The position numbers and the translations under genes were made by a program. DNA of 64,000 nucleotides, taken from the NCBI GenBank assembly GCA_001750645.1, contig MEIF01000003.1:36001-100000 (forward strand), in the 5' to 3' direction. The stretch comes from Gammaproteobacteria bacterium AqS3. GTDB taxonomy: Bacteria; Pseudomonadota; Gammaproteobacteria; MEIF01; AqS3. Positions within the stretch are counted from its first letter, which is position 1, and every line of letters starts with the position of its first letter. The notes under the pieces are model-generated. The model was not told the origin of the DNA, made no database searches, and was given only the letters and a program-made list of their open reading frames with translations. Positions 17,593 through 26,137 of this stretch are shown in pieces.

Positions 17593-18764
17593 TCGCTCCC
17601 CTCCTCCAGCAGCGTTCCGCGCTCCGTCAGGGCGGCGATCTGATCGGCCGTGTAGCCGATCTCGGCCAGCACCTCGGCGCCGTGCTCGCCGATCCTGGGC
17701 AGGCGAAAATCGGCCTCGGCCGGCTCCTCCCGGTAGCGGATCGGCACGCCGAGATGCGGGTTGCCGGCATCGTCATGAACCAGCATGCCGCGCTCCGCCA
17801 GGTGGGCATCGCCCAGTGCGCTGTGCAGGTCGCGCACCGGGGCGTAGCAGACGTCCTTGTCGGCAAACCAGTCGTTCCAGTAATCCAGGGTCTGCCCCGC
17901 AAACACCTCGCGCAGAAACTCCCTGACCGGATCCTGAACCGGCCCGGGCGGCTGCCGGCACAGCTCGACCAGGTCGTCCCGACCCAGCGCCCCCAGCAGG
18001 TTTTCGGCGAACTTGATCTCGGAGCCGCCGATGACGATGTGGGCGCCGTCGGCGGTGGCGTAGAGCTGATTCATGGCGGCGCCGCCCCAGGAGCGCTCGT
18101 GCTTGGGCACCGGCGATCGCCCCTCGGCAAACACCGGCCCGAGCGCATTCGGCAGCCACGCCACGGCTGCATCCTGCATCGAGATGTCGAGGCAGTCCCC
18201 GGCGCCGGTCTGGGTGCGGCGGTAGAGCGCCATCAGAATGCCGCCGAAGGCCATCAGCGACGCCGCCATATCGCTGACCGGCATCCCCGGGGCGGCCGGG
18301 GCGTCATCGGCGCCGAGGTTGAGGCTGATCAGTCCCGAGTCGGCCTGCACGACCAGATCGTGCGCCGGCTTGAGGCGCTTGGGTCCGCTCTGCCCGTAGG
18401 CCGAGATCGAGCAGTAGATCAGACCCGGGGCGCGCGCCCTGACGGTTTCATAGTCAAACCCGAGGCGCTCGGCCACCCCCGGGCGAAAGGCCTCGATCAG
18501 CACGTCGGCCTCTTTGCACAGATCCAGCAGCGCCCGCAGCCCCTCCGGGTGCTTGAGGTTCAGGCAGATGCTGCGCTTGCCGCGGTGGGTGTTGCGGAAC
18601 CAGACGCTGTGGCCGTCCCGCTCGAGCCCGATCCGGCGGTTGGGCTCGCCGCCGGGCGGCTCAACGGCGATGACGTCGGCGCCGTGGTCGGCCATCATCA
18701 TGCTCAGGTGCGGACCGGGCAGGAAGAGCGAGAGGTCCAGCACCCTGACCCCCTCGAGCTTCAC
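17589..18764 (-). CDS. CaiB/BaiF family III CoA transferase (second copy)
   Basis: A 391-residue family III CoA transferase, which moves CoA between carboxylates through an aspartyl-CoA thioester. The N-terminal VRVLDLSLFLPGPH, the LNLKHPEG strand, the candidate nucleophile Asp in PAHDLVVQADSG (about 138) and GDCLDISMQDA are family landmarks. It overlaps neighbours on both sides by four bases. Only about 23% of residues appear shared with the adjacent copy (rough eye estimate), so the two may form a heteromer or use different acids. Confidence 0.88.
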   Translation of the reverse strand: MKLEGVRVLDLSLFLPGPHLSMMMADHGADVIAVEPPGGEPNRRIGLERDGHSVWFRNTHRGKRSICLNLKHPEGLRALLDLCKEADVLIEAFRPGVAERLGFDYETVRARAPGLIYCSISAYGQSGPKRLKPAHDLVVQADSGLISLNLGADDAPAAPGMPVSDMAASLMAFGGILMALYRRTQTGAGDCLDISMQDAAVAWLPNALGPVFAEGRSPVPKHERSWGGAAMNQLYATADGAHIVIGGSEIKFAENLLGALGRDDLVELCRQPPGPVQDPVREFLREVFAGQTLDYWNDWFADKDVCYAPVRDLHSALGDAHLAERGMLVHDDAGNPHLGVPIRYREEPAEADFRLPRIGEHGAEVLAEIGYTADQIAALTERGTLLEEGSE

Positions 18765-19972
18765 GCGCCCCTCGCCCCGATGACGCCGGCGGCGGCGAGG
18801 TCGTCAATCTCGCCGTCGGAATAGCCCAGCTCGGCCAGCAGTTCGGCGGTGTCGGCTCCGAGCGCCGAGGCCGCGCACGCATCCAGGCGCGCACCGTCGA
18901 TGCGCAGCGGATTGGCCAGGGCGCGCAGCGGGGACTGCCTCTCGGGGTGGGCGAACTCGGTGATCGAGCGGTTGGCTTCCAGCCAGGGGTTGTCCAGCGC
19001 CCTGGGCAGGTCGTAGATGGGGGCGACCGGCACGCGACCCGAGAGCCGCTCGACCCAGTCGGCCGTCGGGGCGCGGGCGAATTCGCCGTCGAGGATTTCG
19101 GTCAGCGCCTCCCTGTGCTCTCTCCGGGCGGCGACATCGGCAAAGCGGGGATCCCGACCGAGGGCCTCGCACCCCAGCACCTCCAGCAGGGCGTCCCAGA
19201 ACTTGGGGGTCATCGCCATCACAAACAGCCAGCCGTCGGCGCTGGTGTAGAGCTGGCAGGGCACGGTGGCCGGGTGCGCCGAGCGGCTCAGGCGCTCGGT
19301 GACGTGACCGCCGTTGAGATACCAGGTGGCGGGATAGCTGAGCTGGTGCAGGGCGACGTCGAACAGGCTGACATCGATATCGCCGCCGTCGCCGCCCCGG
19401 CTGACGCGCAGCAGCCCCGCCAGCAGACCGAGCGAGCAGACCGCCCCGGTCATGAAATCGACCATCGACAGGCCGAAGCGCGCCGGCGGCGTCCCCGGCT
19501 CGCCGGTCAGGTGCATGAAGCCGGCCTCGGCCTGCATCAGGTAGTCGTAGCCGGGCCAGTCGGCGCGCTCGCTGCCGCGCCCGTAGGCCGACAGATGGGC
19601 GCAGATGATCTTGGGGTTGACCGGGCCGAGCCCGGCGTAGTCGATCCCCAGCTTGGCGGGCTGGTCGCCGCGCAGGTTGTTGCTGACGGCGTCGGCTTTT
19701 TCGACCAGGCGGTGCAGGATTTCGCGCCCGGAGTCGGACTTGAGGTTGAGCGCCAGGCTCTTCTTGTTCTGGTTGAAGGTCTGGAAAAACTGGCTGTCGC
19801 CGTCGCCGAGAAAGTGCGGGCCGGTGATGCGCGAGATGTCGCCGGCGCCGGGCGGCTCGATCTTGATGACCTGGGCGCCGAGCTGGGCGAGGTAGAGCGT
19901 GCCGTAGGGGCCGGCGCCGTACTGCTCGACGGCGATGATGCGCACCCCGTCCAGCGGCAGCGGGCGGCTCAT
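18761..19972 (-). CDS. CaiB/BaiF family III CoA transferase (first copy)
   Basis: A 403-residue family III CoA transferase. Landmarks are DGVRIIAVEQYGAGPYGTL, KIEPPGAGD, NKKSLALNLKS and PGYDYLMQAEAGF, with the likely catalytic Asp in the latter. The track start (20044) reads into the acyl-CoA dehydrogenase; ATG 19972 overlaps its stop (ATGA) and restores the family N-terminus. It likely activates the pathway acid to its CoA thioester using succinyl- or acetyl-CoA, which is inference. Confidence 0.88.
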   Translation of the reverse strand: MSRPLPLDGVRIIAVEQYGAGPYGTLYLAQLGAQVIKIEPPGAGDISRITGPHFLGDGDSQFFQTFNQNKKSLALNLKSDSGREILHRLVEKADAVSNNLRGDQPAKLGIDYAGLGPVNPKIICAHLSAYGRGSERADWPGYDYLMQAEAGFMHLTGEPGTPPARFGLSMVDFMTGAVCSLGLLAGLLRVSRGGDGGDIDVSLFDVALHQLSYPATWYLNGGHVTERLSRSAHPATVPCQLYTSADGWLFVMAMTPKFWDALLEVLGCEALGRDPRFADVAARREHREALTEILDGEFARAPTADWVERLSGRVPVAPIYDLPRALDNPWLEANRSITEFAHPERQSPLRALANPLRIDGARLDACAASALGADTAELLAELGYSDGEIDDLAAAGVIGARGA

Positions 19973-21132
19973 GCCGGATTGCGCTCGATCAGCTGGCGGG
20001 CGATGATGATGCGCTGCATCTCGTTGGTGCCCTCGCCGATGCACATCAGCAGCGCATCCCGGTAGTAGCGCTCGATGTCGTATTCCTTGGAGTAGCTGTA
20101 GCCGCCGAAAATCCGCATGGCCTCCTCGGCGCAGAACACCGCCGCCTCGCTGGCGAAGTACTTGGCGATGCCGGCCTCCATGTCGCAGCGCTCGCCGGCG
20201 TCAAAGGCGGCCGCCGCCGAGCGCACCAGCAGGCGCGCGGCCTCGACGCGGGCGGCCATCTCGCCGAGCTTCAGCTGGATCGCTTGGTGCTGGGCAATGG
20301 GCTTGCCGAAGGTCTTGCGCTCCTGGGCGTAGCGCACCGCCAGATCGAGCGCGCCCCTGGCCATGCCCGAACCGCGCGCGGCGACGTTGATGCGGCCCAG
20401 CTCCAGCCCGCCGACGGTCTGGTAGAAGCCCCTGCCCTCCTCGGCGCCGATCAGGTTCTCTGCCGGGACGCGGAAATCCTCAAAGGCCAGCTCGCAGGTG
20501 TCGATGGCCCGGTAGCCCAGCTTCTCGAGCTTGCGGATGCGCAGGCCGGGTTTGGGGGCGCCGGCAGCGTCCCGGGTCTCGACAAACAGCAGGCTCATGC
20601 CGGCCCGCGGCGGCGCCGCATCGGGGTCGGTCTTGACCAGCAGCCCCAGGCAGTTGCCGTGCAGCGAGTTGGTGATCCAGGTCTTGCCGCCGTTGACGAC
20701 GTATTCGTCGCCGTCCCGCCGGGCGTGGGTGCGAATGCCGGCCAGGTCGGTGCCGGCGTCCGGCTCGGTCAGGGCGATGCCGCCCCTGAGCTCGCCGCTC
20801 GCCATGCGCCCCAGCCAGCGCCGCTTCTGCTCCTCGGTGCCGGTGCGCTGCAGGCAGGATGCGGCGATCAGGTGCGAGTTGAAGATGCCGGTCGGGGCCA
20901 TCCAGTGCCGGGCGATCTCCTCGACGATGCCGCTGTAGACCGACGCCGGCAGGCCGAGCCCGCCGTGCTCGGCATCAATCGTGGCACCGAACAGCCCGAG
21001 CTCCTTCATCTGCTCGACCAGGTCGTGCGGGTAGCTGTCCTCGTGGTCGTGCTGCATGGCCCGGGGGCGCACCTCGGCCGCAGCCCACTTGGCGATGGCG
21101 TCCAGGATGAGGGCGTGTTCGTCTGCCGCCAC
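19969..21132 (-). CDS. Acyl-CoA dehydrogenase
   Basis: A 387-residue FAD enzyme that makes an alpha-beta double bond in acyl-CoA. Signature segments are ALTEPDAGTDL (family ALTEPxAGSD), GKTWITNS, RKTFGKPIAQHQAIQ and IFGGYSYSKEYDIERYYRDA. In the C-terminal segment ICxGEGTNEMQR the usual catalytic Glu position (YEGTxEIQ) reads IGEGTNEMQ, so a Glu is retained. GTG 21132 is five bases after the MaoC stop. It is part of the CoA-transferase operon. Confidence 0.92.
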   Translation of the reverse strand: MAADEHALILDAIAKWAAAEVRPRAMQHDHEDSYPHDLVEQMKELGLFGATIDAEHGGLGLPASVYSGIVEEIARHWMAPTGIFNSHLIAASCLQRTGTEEQKRRWLGRMASGELRGGIALTEPDAGTDLAGIRTHARRDGDEYVVNGGKTWITNSLHGNCLGLLVKTDPDAAPPRAGMSLLFVETRDAAGAPKPGLRIRKLEKLGYRAIDTCELAFEDFRVPAENLIGAEEGRGFYQTVGGLELGRINVAARGSGMARGALDLAVRYAQERKTFGKPIAQHQAIQLKLGEMAARVEAARLLVRSAAAAFDAGERCDMEAGIAKYFASEAAVFCAEEAMRIFGGYSYSKEYDIERYYRDALLMCIGEGTNEMQRIIIARQLIERNPA

Positions 21133-21136
21133 GGCG

Positions 21137-21679
21137 CTATGCCCCGCCGGAGCGGCTCTGCCCCTCGCGCAGCCTGTCCTCGACGCCGTGACCCCGCTTG
21201 GGGATCAGCATCTTGCGCACAAAGCTGCAGACCAGCGCGCCGTCCTGGTTGTGGCCGAGCGTCTTGATCGTGACGATGCCCTGGTTGGGGCGCGAGGCGG
21301 ACTCGCGCTTTTCGAGCACCTCGGATTCGGAGTAGAGCGTGTCGCCGGCGAACAGCGGGTGGGTCAGGCGGATGTCGTCCCAGCCCAGGTTGGCAATGGC
21401 CTTCTGGCTGACGTCGGAGACGCTCATGCCGACCATGATCGCCACGGTCAGCGGGCTGCAGACGATGCACTTGCCAAACTCGCTGGCGGCGGCGAACTCG
21501 GCGTCAAAGTGAATCGGGTGCGTGTTCATGGTCAGCAGCGTGAACCAGGTGTTGTCGGCCTCGGTGACGGTGCGCCCGGGGCGGTGCTCGTAGATATCGC
21601 CGATGACGAAGTCCTCGTAGTAGCGTCCGAACGATTCGCGGTAGCGGTTTTCTCCGACTGGATCTGCTTGCTTGACCAT
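21137..21679 (-). CDS. MaoC-family (R)-hydratase
   Basis: A 180-residue single hot-dog domain. RTVTEADNTWFTLLTMNTHPIHFD matches the MaoC hydratase motif, with Asp and His in the expected active-site positions, and FGKCIVCSPLTVAIMVG and PLFAGDTLYSESEVL follow as in the family. It would hydrate the enoyl-CoA made by the adjacent dehydrogenase. The motif spelling is close to mesaconyl-/methyl-branched enoyl-CoA hydratases, which is suggestive only. Confidence 0.9.
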   Translation of the reverse strand: MVKQADPVGENRYRESFGRYYEDFVIGDIYEHRPGRTVTEADNTWFTLLTMNTHPIHFDAEFAAASEFGKCIVCSPLTVAIMVGMSVSDVSQKAIANLGWDDIRLTHPLFAGDTLYSESEVLEKRESASRPNQGIVTIKTLGHNQDGALVCSFVRKMLIPKRGHGVEDRLREGQSRSGGA

Positions 21680-21721
21680 GGGTGCTCTCCTCAGTGCGTG
21701 GGCGGATAGTAGATGAAGGCC

Positions 21722-22615
21722 TCAGGTGACCGGGCGCAGCGGGGGGCGCACCGGCCTGTCCGGGTGCAGCTGCTGCCAGCGCTCGGCAATGGCGCGCCGG
21801 GTCGCGATCCAGACGTCCGGGTGGCGGTGCACGTGGGCGAAGAACTCATCGAGGGCGCCGATGCGGCCCGGGCGGCCGATGATGCGCAGGTGCAGGCCGA
21901 GGGACATCATTCGCAGCGCCCCGGCGGCGGCCTCGGCGTAGAGCACGTCAAAGGATTTTTTGGCGTAGTCGAGCCAGTCCGAGACGCCCAACCCGGGGTC
22001 GATCCACATTTTCATGTCGTTGGAATCGAGCGCGTAGGGGACGATGAGCAGGGGCTGATCCGAGCCCTCGACGGCGGTCCAGAACGGCGCATCGCCGCTG
22101 TAGTCGTCCATGCAGTAGAGAAAGCCGGCGCGCTGCAGCAGCCTGCGCGTCGCCGGGGTGTGCAGGTAGCGCGACAGCCAGCCGACCGGGCGCTTGCCGG
22201 TGCTGGCCTCGATGCTGACAGCGGCACGCTCGATGAAGTCGCGCTCCTGAGCCTCGTCCATGCCGAATTGGTGTACCCAGCGGTGGCCGTGCGCACAGGG
22301 CTCGTGCGCCCCCTCGGCAATGTATTCGGCGATGTGGCCGGCGCGCTCCAGCGCCACTGCGGCGGCGGCGAAGGTCGCCGTGATGCCGTGCCGGTCGAGC
22401 AGGCCGCGGACGCGCTCGAAGCCCTCCCGGAGGCCGTATTCGTAGTTGCTCTCATTGCCGTAGTTGCGGATCGAGCGGCGCAGTGCAATGCCGAGCTCGT
22501 CGACCGGCTCGGGGTGCTCGTCGCCGTCGGCGATGCTGGCCTCGGCGCCCTCCTCGACATTGACGACGATCGAGACCGCAAGGTGCGAGCCGTCGGGCCA
22601 GGCCGGCTGGGTCAA
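21722..22615 (-). CDS. Polysaccharide deacetylase-fold protein (PuuE/allantoinase-like)
   Basis: A 297-residue NodB-homology protein. WPDGSHLAVSIVVNVEEGAE is the typical start of the PuuE-like branch (usually ..NYEEGAE), followed by YEYGLREGFERVRGLLDRHGITATF and a metal/His segment EPCAHGHRWV. A TTG start at 22615 overlaps the SDR stop (TTGA), in keeping with the ATGA/GTGA overlaps elsewhere in this operon. The track's 450-residue ORF begins in a shadow of the SDR. A C-N or ester hydrolysis step in the pathway is possible; the substrate is unknown. Confidence 0.8.
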   Translation of the reverse strand: MTQPAWPDGSHLAVSIVVNVEEGAEASIADGDEHPEPVDELGIALRRSIRNYGNESNYEYGLREGFERVRGLLDRHGITATFAAAAVALERAGHIAEYIAEGAHEPCAHGHRWVHQFGMDEAQERDFIERAAVSIEASTGKRPVGWLSRYLHTPATRRLLQRAGFLYCMDDYSGDAPFWTAVEGSDQPLLIVPYALDSNDMKMWIDPGLGVSDWLDYAKKSFDVLYAEAAAGALRMMSLGLHLRIIGRPGRIGALDEFFAHVHRHPDVWIATRRAIAERWQQLHPDRPVRPPLRPVT

Positions 22616-23439
22616 TGGTATTCCTCGCCGCCGGAGACGTTCATGCACTCGCCGGTGACGTAGCACGCCTGATCCGACGCCAGAAACGCGCAGGCGTCGG
22701 CGATGTCCCGCTGCCGGCCCGGCCTGCCGAGCGGAATGCGCGCGCGCATCGCCGCCAGATAGTCGTCCTCGCTGAGCCCCTGCAGCTGCGAAAAGTGACT
22801 GTTCTGCCAGGCCCCCAGCCCGGTCGTGATGTGGTTCGGGCAGACCGTGTTGACGCGCACGCCGCTCTCGCCCAGCTCGAGCGCCGCCGAGCGCGTCAGC
22901 CCGACCAGGCCGTGCTTCGAGGCCGTATAGGCGCTGGCGTGGCCGAAGCCCGACTTCGAGGCCTGGCTGCCGATGTTGATGATGCTGCCGGCGCCCTGCT
23001 TCTGCATCTGCGCACCGGCGTATTTGATGCCGAGGAAGGCCCCGCGCAGGTTGACGTCGAGAACTGTGTCCCACTCCTGCACCGACATCTCGACGATGGG
23101 CTTCATCAGGTAGCCGACCCCGGCGTTGTTGACCCAGATATCCAGCCGCCCGTGGGTGGCGACGACGGCCTGCACCGCAGCGGCGACATCGGTCTCGCTG
23201 GTGACATCGCAGGCCAGGGTCAGCGTGTCCTCAGCGCCCAGTGCATCGGCCAGCCGGCGCATTTCGTCGAGCTCGCCAATGGCGCCGCTCGGGAAGTGCT
23301 CGCCCCTGGGGGCGCCGATGTCTGTCAGGACGACGCTGCAGCCCTCCTCGTGCAGGCGCCGTGCGATCGCAAAGCCGATGCCCGCCTCCCGGCCCGAGCC
23401 GGTGACGACGGCGACCTTGCCGCTGAGGTCTTGGTACAC
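22612..23439 (-). CDS. Short-chain dehydrogenase/reductase
   Basis: A 275-residue classical SDR with a slightly divergent cofactor loop TGSGREAGIG, NNAGV (about 107), catalytic Ser (INIGSQAS), and YTASK (Y-x-x-x-K) near 175. It probably oxidises the hydroxyacyl intermediate with NAD(P). Start GTG 23439 lies three bases after the HapK-like gene. The stop overlaps the deacetylase-fold gene. Confidence 0.9.
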   Translation of the reverse strand: MYQDLSGKVAVVTGSGREAGIGFAIARRLHEEGCSVVLTDIGAPRGEHFPSGAIGELDEMRRLADALGAEDTLTLACDVTSETDVAAAVQAVVATHGRLDIWVNNAGVGYLMKPIVEMSVQEWDTVLDVNLRGAFLGIKYAGAQMQKQGAGSIINIGSQASKSGFGHASAYTASKHGLVGLTRSAALELGESGVRVNTVCPNHITTGLGAWQNSHFSQLQGLSEDDYLAAMRARIPLGRPGRQRDIADACAFLASDQACYVTGECMNVSGGEEYH

Positions 23440-23442
23440 GCC

Positions 23443-23757
23443 TCAGACCGGTTCGGTCAGGATGAAAATCGGGTTGTCGGTCCACTCCTGGTACTGCGCG
23501 GCGACCTGCTGCATGGCCTCGCTGGCGGCCATCTCGCTCGCCAGACCCTCGACGCTGTTGACCTCGAGCACCTCGATGTACTGATAGGGCGGGGCCTCGT
23601 CCGAGCCGAATATCCCGGTCGCGCGCAGCAGGTCAAAGCCGTCGATGGATTTCAGGCTGGTGGCCGACGGAATGTCGACCTCCCTCGCCCACTTCTCATA
23701 AGCAGCCGGGTCCTTGCCCGGCTTGAGATTGCAAATCACGATGATCTTGGTTGACAT
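23443..23757 (-). CDS. Small ferredoxin-like barrel protein (HapK/EthD-like)
   Basis: A 104-residue protein (MSTKIIVICNLKPGKDPAAYEKW...). The beta-alpha-beta pattern with PPYQYIEVLEVNSVEGL resembles HapK-type REDY-like proteins and other dimeric alpha/beta barrels. These can be small-molecule binding or cofactor-free enzymes. Function is unassigned. It is placed between the transporter and SDR, with three bases to the SDR. Confidence 0.7.
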   Translation of the reverse strand: MSTKIIVICNLKPGKDPAAYEKWAREVDIPSATSLKSIDGFDLLRATGIFGSDEAPPYQYIEVLEVNSVEGLASEMAASEAMQQVAAQYQEWTDNPIFILTEPV

Positions 23758-23826
23758 GGACTGATCCTCCCAAATAGGTCAAAGCCGGGCGGAATGGTAT
23801 AACAATATGGCTTTTGACTGGTGCGC

Positions 23827-25158
23827 TCAGACCCGCAGACGCAGCGCCGCCCAAGCCGATATCAGCAGCGGCGCCGCGAATATGAAGAACAGCCAGGGCA
23901 CCGACAATTCCAGCGCCAGCAGCTGGCCGGCCAGGTAGGGGCCGACCACCCCGCCGATGCGTCCCAGGCCAATGCCCCAGCCGACTCCGGTGGCGCGCAC
24001 CTCGGCCGGATAGAGGATCGTCCCGCAGACGTAGAGCCCGACCACCGCCCCCTGAATCAGCCCGCCCATCAGCCCGCACACCAGCAGAATGACGTCGCCC
24101 TGGACAAAGGGGAAGACCATCATCGAAGCCGCACAGGCGACGAAGAACACGCCGACCATCAGCGAGGTTCGGCCCTGCCCCGACAGCACGCCGAGCAGCA
24201 GGATGCCGGCCACCGCCCCGACGTTGAATGCCGTCAGTGCGTAGATCGAAACCGTCTCGCTGGCCCCGGCCGCGTTGACGATCTGCGGGATCCAGTTGAG
24301 CAGGAAGTAGAGCCCGCCGTAGGAAAACCCGAAGCTGAGCCACAGCAGCAGCGTGCGCCCGCGCCACTCGGAACTCAGCAGCTGGCCCGGGCCGCCGCTC
24401 AAAAGTCCCTTCTGGGCTTCCTCTCTGGGGGGATCGAGCCGCTCGAGCGGCTGCATGTCCAGCTTCGCCAAAATCCGGTTCAGGCTCTCCAGCGCCCCCT
24501 GGGGCCTGCGGCTCAGCAGAAACTCCGGGGACTCCGGCAGCCCGATCCAGACCAGCAGCACCAGCATCAGCGTCAGCGCCCCGCCGCCGTAGAAGATGCT
24601 GCCCCAGCCGTAGACGCCGATGATCTCGGCGGAGACGATCCCGCCGACCACGGCGCCGAATGCAAACCCCGCCAGCGAGGCGTTGACCATCAGGCTGCGC
24701 CAGCGCACCGGGGCAAACTCGGCGACGATCGTGGCCACCGTCGCCAGCAGCACGCCGACGCCGACGCCGGTCAGCAGGCGCAGGGCGGCAATCGCCCAGA
24801 GCGATTCGGGCAGCGGCGTCAGCACCATGCTGACCCCGGACAGGGTCAGCGCCGCCAGGATCATGCGCCGCCGCCCCAGCAGGTCCGACAGCAGGGTCAG
24901 CATCATCGCCCCGAGCATCATCCCCAGCAGACCCGAGCTGAACAGGATGCCCATCTGATCGGGGGTCAGGTTCAGCTCCCGCTGGATCGAGACCGAGGCG
25001 AAGGCGATCGCCAGGACGTCAAAGCCCTCGAGCATTGACAGCACGAAGCCGATGACGAATACGCCGATCTGCAGCGGGCCGATCGGGGCGTGGTGAATCG
25101 CATCGGTCACACGCTCCGACACAGAGGTGTCGGCGGGCGAATGGGCGTTTTCTTCCAC
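23827..25158 (-). CDS. MFS transporter, aromatic acid:H+ symporter (AAHS) type
   Basis: A 443-residue 12-helix transporter. The first helix carries MLEGFDVLAIAFA, the (D/E)GFD signature of the AAHS group (PcaK, BenK), and the loop 2-3 motif is LSDLLGRRRM. PESPEFLLSRR follows helix 6. It is expected to import an organic acid with protons. It is the first gene of the operon, so the imported acid is likely the substrate of the CoA transferases downstream. Confidence 0.88.
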   Translation of the reverse strand: MEENAHSPADTSVSERVTDAIHHAPIGPLQIGVFVIGFVLSMLEGFDVLAIAFASVSIQRELNLTPDQMGILFSSGLLGMMLGAMMLTLLSDLLGRRRMILAALTLSGVSMVLTPLPESLWAIAALRLLTGVGVGVLLATVATIVAEFAPVRWRSLMVNASLAGFAFGAVVGGIVSAEIIGVYGWGSIFYGGGALTLMLVLLVWIGLPESPEFLLSRRPQGALESLNRILAKLDMQPLERLDPPREEAQKGLLSGGPGQLLSSEWRGRTLLLWLSFGFSYGGLYFLLNWIPQIVNAAGASETVSIYALTAFNVGAVAGILLLGVLSGQGRTSLMVGVFFVACAASMMVFPFVQGDVILLVCGLMGGLIQGAVVGLYVCGTILYPAEVRATGVGWGIGLGRIGGVVGPYLAGQLLALELSVPWLFFIFAAPLLISAWAALRLRV

Positions 25159-25423
25159 AGTTTCTTCAGATGTTGTGCTAATGAGATTTCCCCCTCGACC
25201 GTCCGAATCGGCGGGGCTGCTCCGCCGCAGGCGGCGAATGATAAGGGTTCAGAGTGTTTCCGCTCGGGTGCGGCTCCGCCGCTACTCGCCGTCGATGACC
25301 GAGGGGTCCCTGGGCTGCTCCCGCCGGTAGCGAAGCAGGTTTTTGATGATCAGAAAAATCCCGGCGATGAGCACGGCCGGCAGCGAAAAGCTCGGGTCAA
25401 ACCGAAGGGGTGGCTTTTGCGGA

Positions 25424-25780
25424 TCAGCTCGGCGGATCGCTGCGCCGCGAGCGCAGCCACTGAACCAGCAAGGTTAGCCCGCCGCCGAGTCCGGTGGTCA
25501 GCAGATAACCCAGTATCGAAGTCCACCGATCCAGCTCCGACCAGCGGACGACATCCTCACGCTCGGCCTTGACCTCGGCTATGAGAGTTCTCACCTCATC
25601 CTCGATGCGCAAGGTCGCCGCCTCCACATCGCGCCTGATGTCCTCGGTTGTTTCTTTAATGTTGCGGACATCCGCCTTCAGCTCGCCGAACTCCTGCGGA
25701 TCGATCTCACTCGCCGGCAGGTGCACCGGTGCGAGGACCAGTGCGGCGAGGATCAGAACAGCGGGGGTGACGGCGGACAC
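25424..25780 (-). CDS. Hypothetical small exported/membrane protein with coiled coil
   Basis: A 118-residue ORF with a signal-like N-terminus (AVLILAALVLAPVHLPASE), a charged helical middle (FGELKADVRNIKETTEDIRRDVEA...) likely to form a coiled coil, one transmembrane segment (ILGYLLTTGLGGGLTLLVQWL) and a basic tail. Start GTG at 25780 is unsupported by a clear ribosome site. The organised architecture favours a real gene, but no family is recognised. Confidence 0.5.
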   Translation of the reverse strand: MSAVTPAVLILAALVLAPVHLPASEIDPQEFGELKADVRNIKETTEDIRRDVEAATLRIEDEVRTLIAEVKAEREDVVRWSELDRWTSILGYLLTTGLGGGLTLLVQWLRSRRSDPPS

Positions 25781-26137
25781 AGCGGCAAGCCTGGCGGCGC
25801 GGTGCAGCGTAAGTATAAAGGCTTAGGTAGAACAGCGCCCCGACCGCACAGGCGATCAGGATCGCCCTGACGATGACCCAGACCACCGGCCAGAAATGCC
25901 GCCTGCGGACCGAGGGCACGGTGCGAAACTGATGGGACACCTCCCGCTGCTGTCGTCCCGGCTGCAGCACCAGCGCTGCATTAGCTGCCGGTGCTCGCCG
26001 CCGCCGCTGCGGTGAGATTCTTACTTATAGCGCAATCCGCATAAATGGCCGCCGCGCTGGCCAGAATGCAGCAAATCGGTGCGCGTCCGGACAAGCATGC
26101 AAGCCCCCGACAGCCCGCTCAGACCGGGGAAACTCCG
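25781..26137. other. Region without a confident gene
   Basis: A minus-strand ORF (25970-25707) contains one convincing hydrophobic helix (WVIVRAILIACAVGALFYLSL) but overlaps the coiled-coil gene by 74 bases and ends in arginine/cysteine-rich sequence typical of shadow frames. It may be a small membrane protein or noise. I see no RNA gene or repeat. Confidence 0.4.

Noticed and set aside
23821-25038. 405-residue plus-strand ORF rich in Gln, His and Arg
   Set aside because: Antisense to the AAHS transporter, with shadow composition.
25282-25374. Possible 30-residue hydrophobic peptide on the minus strand (GTG 25374)
   Set aside because: Contains a helix (LIAGIFLIIKNLL) but no ribosome site or ATG; too short to support.
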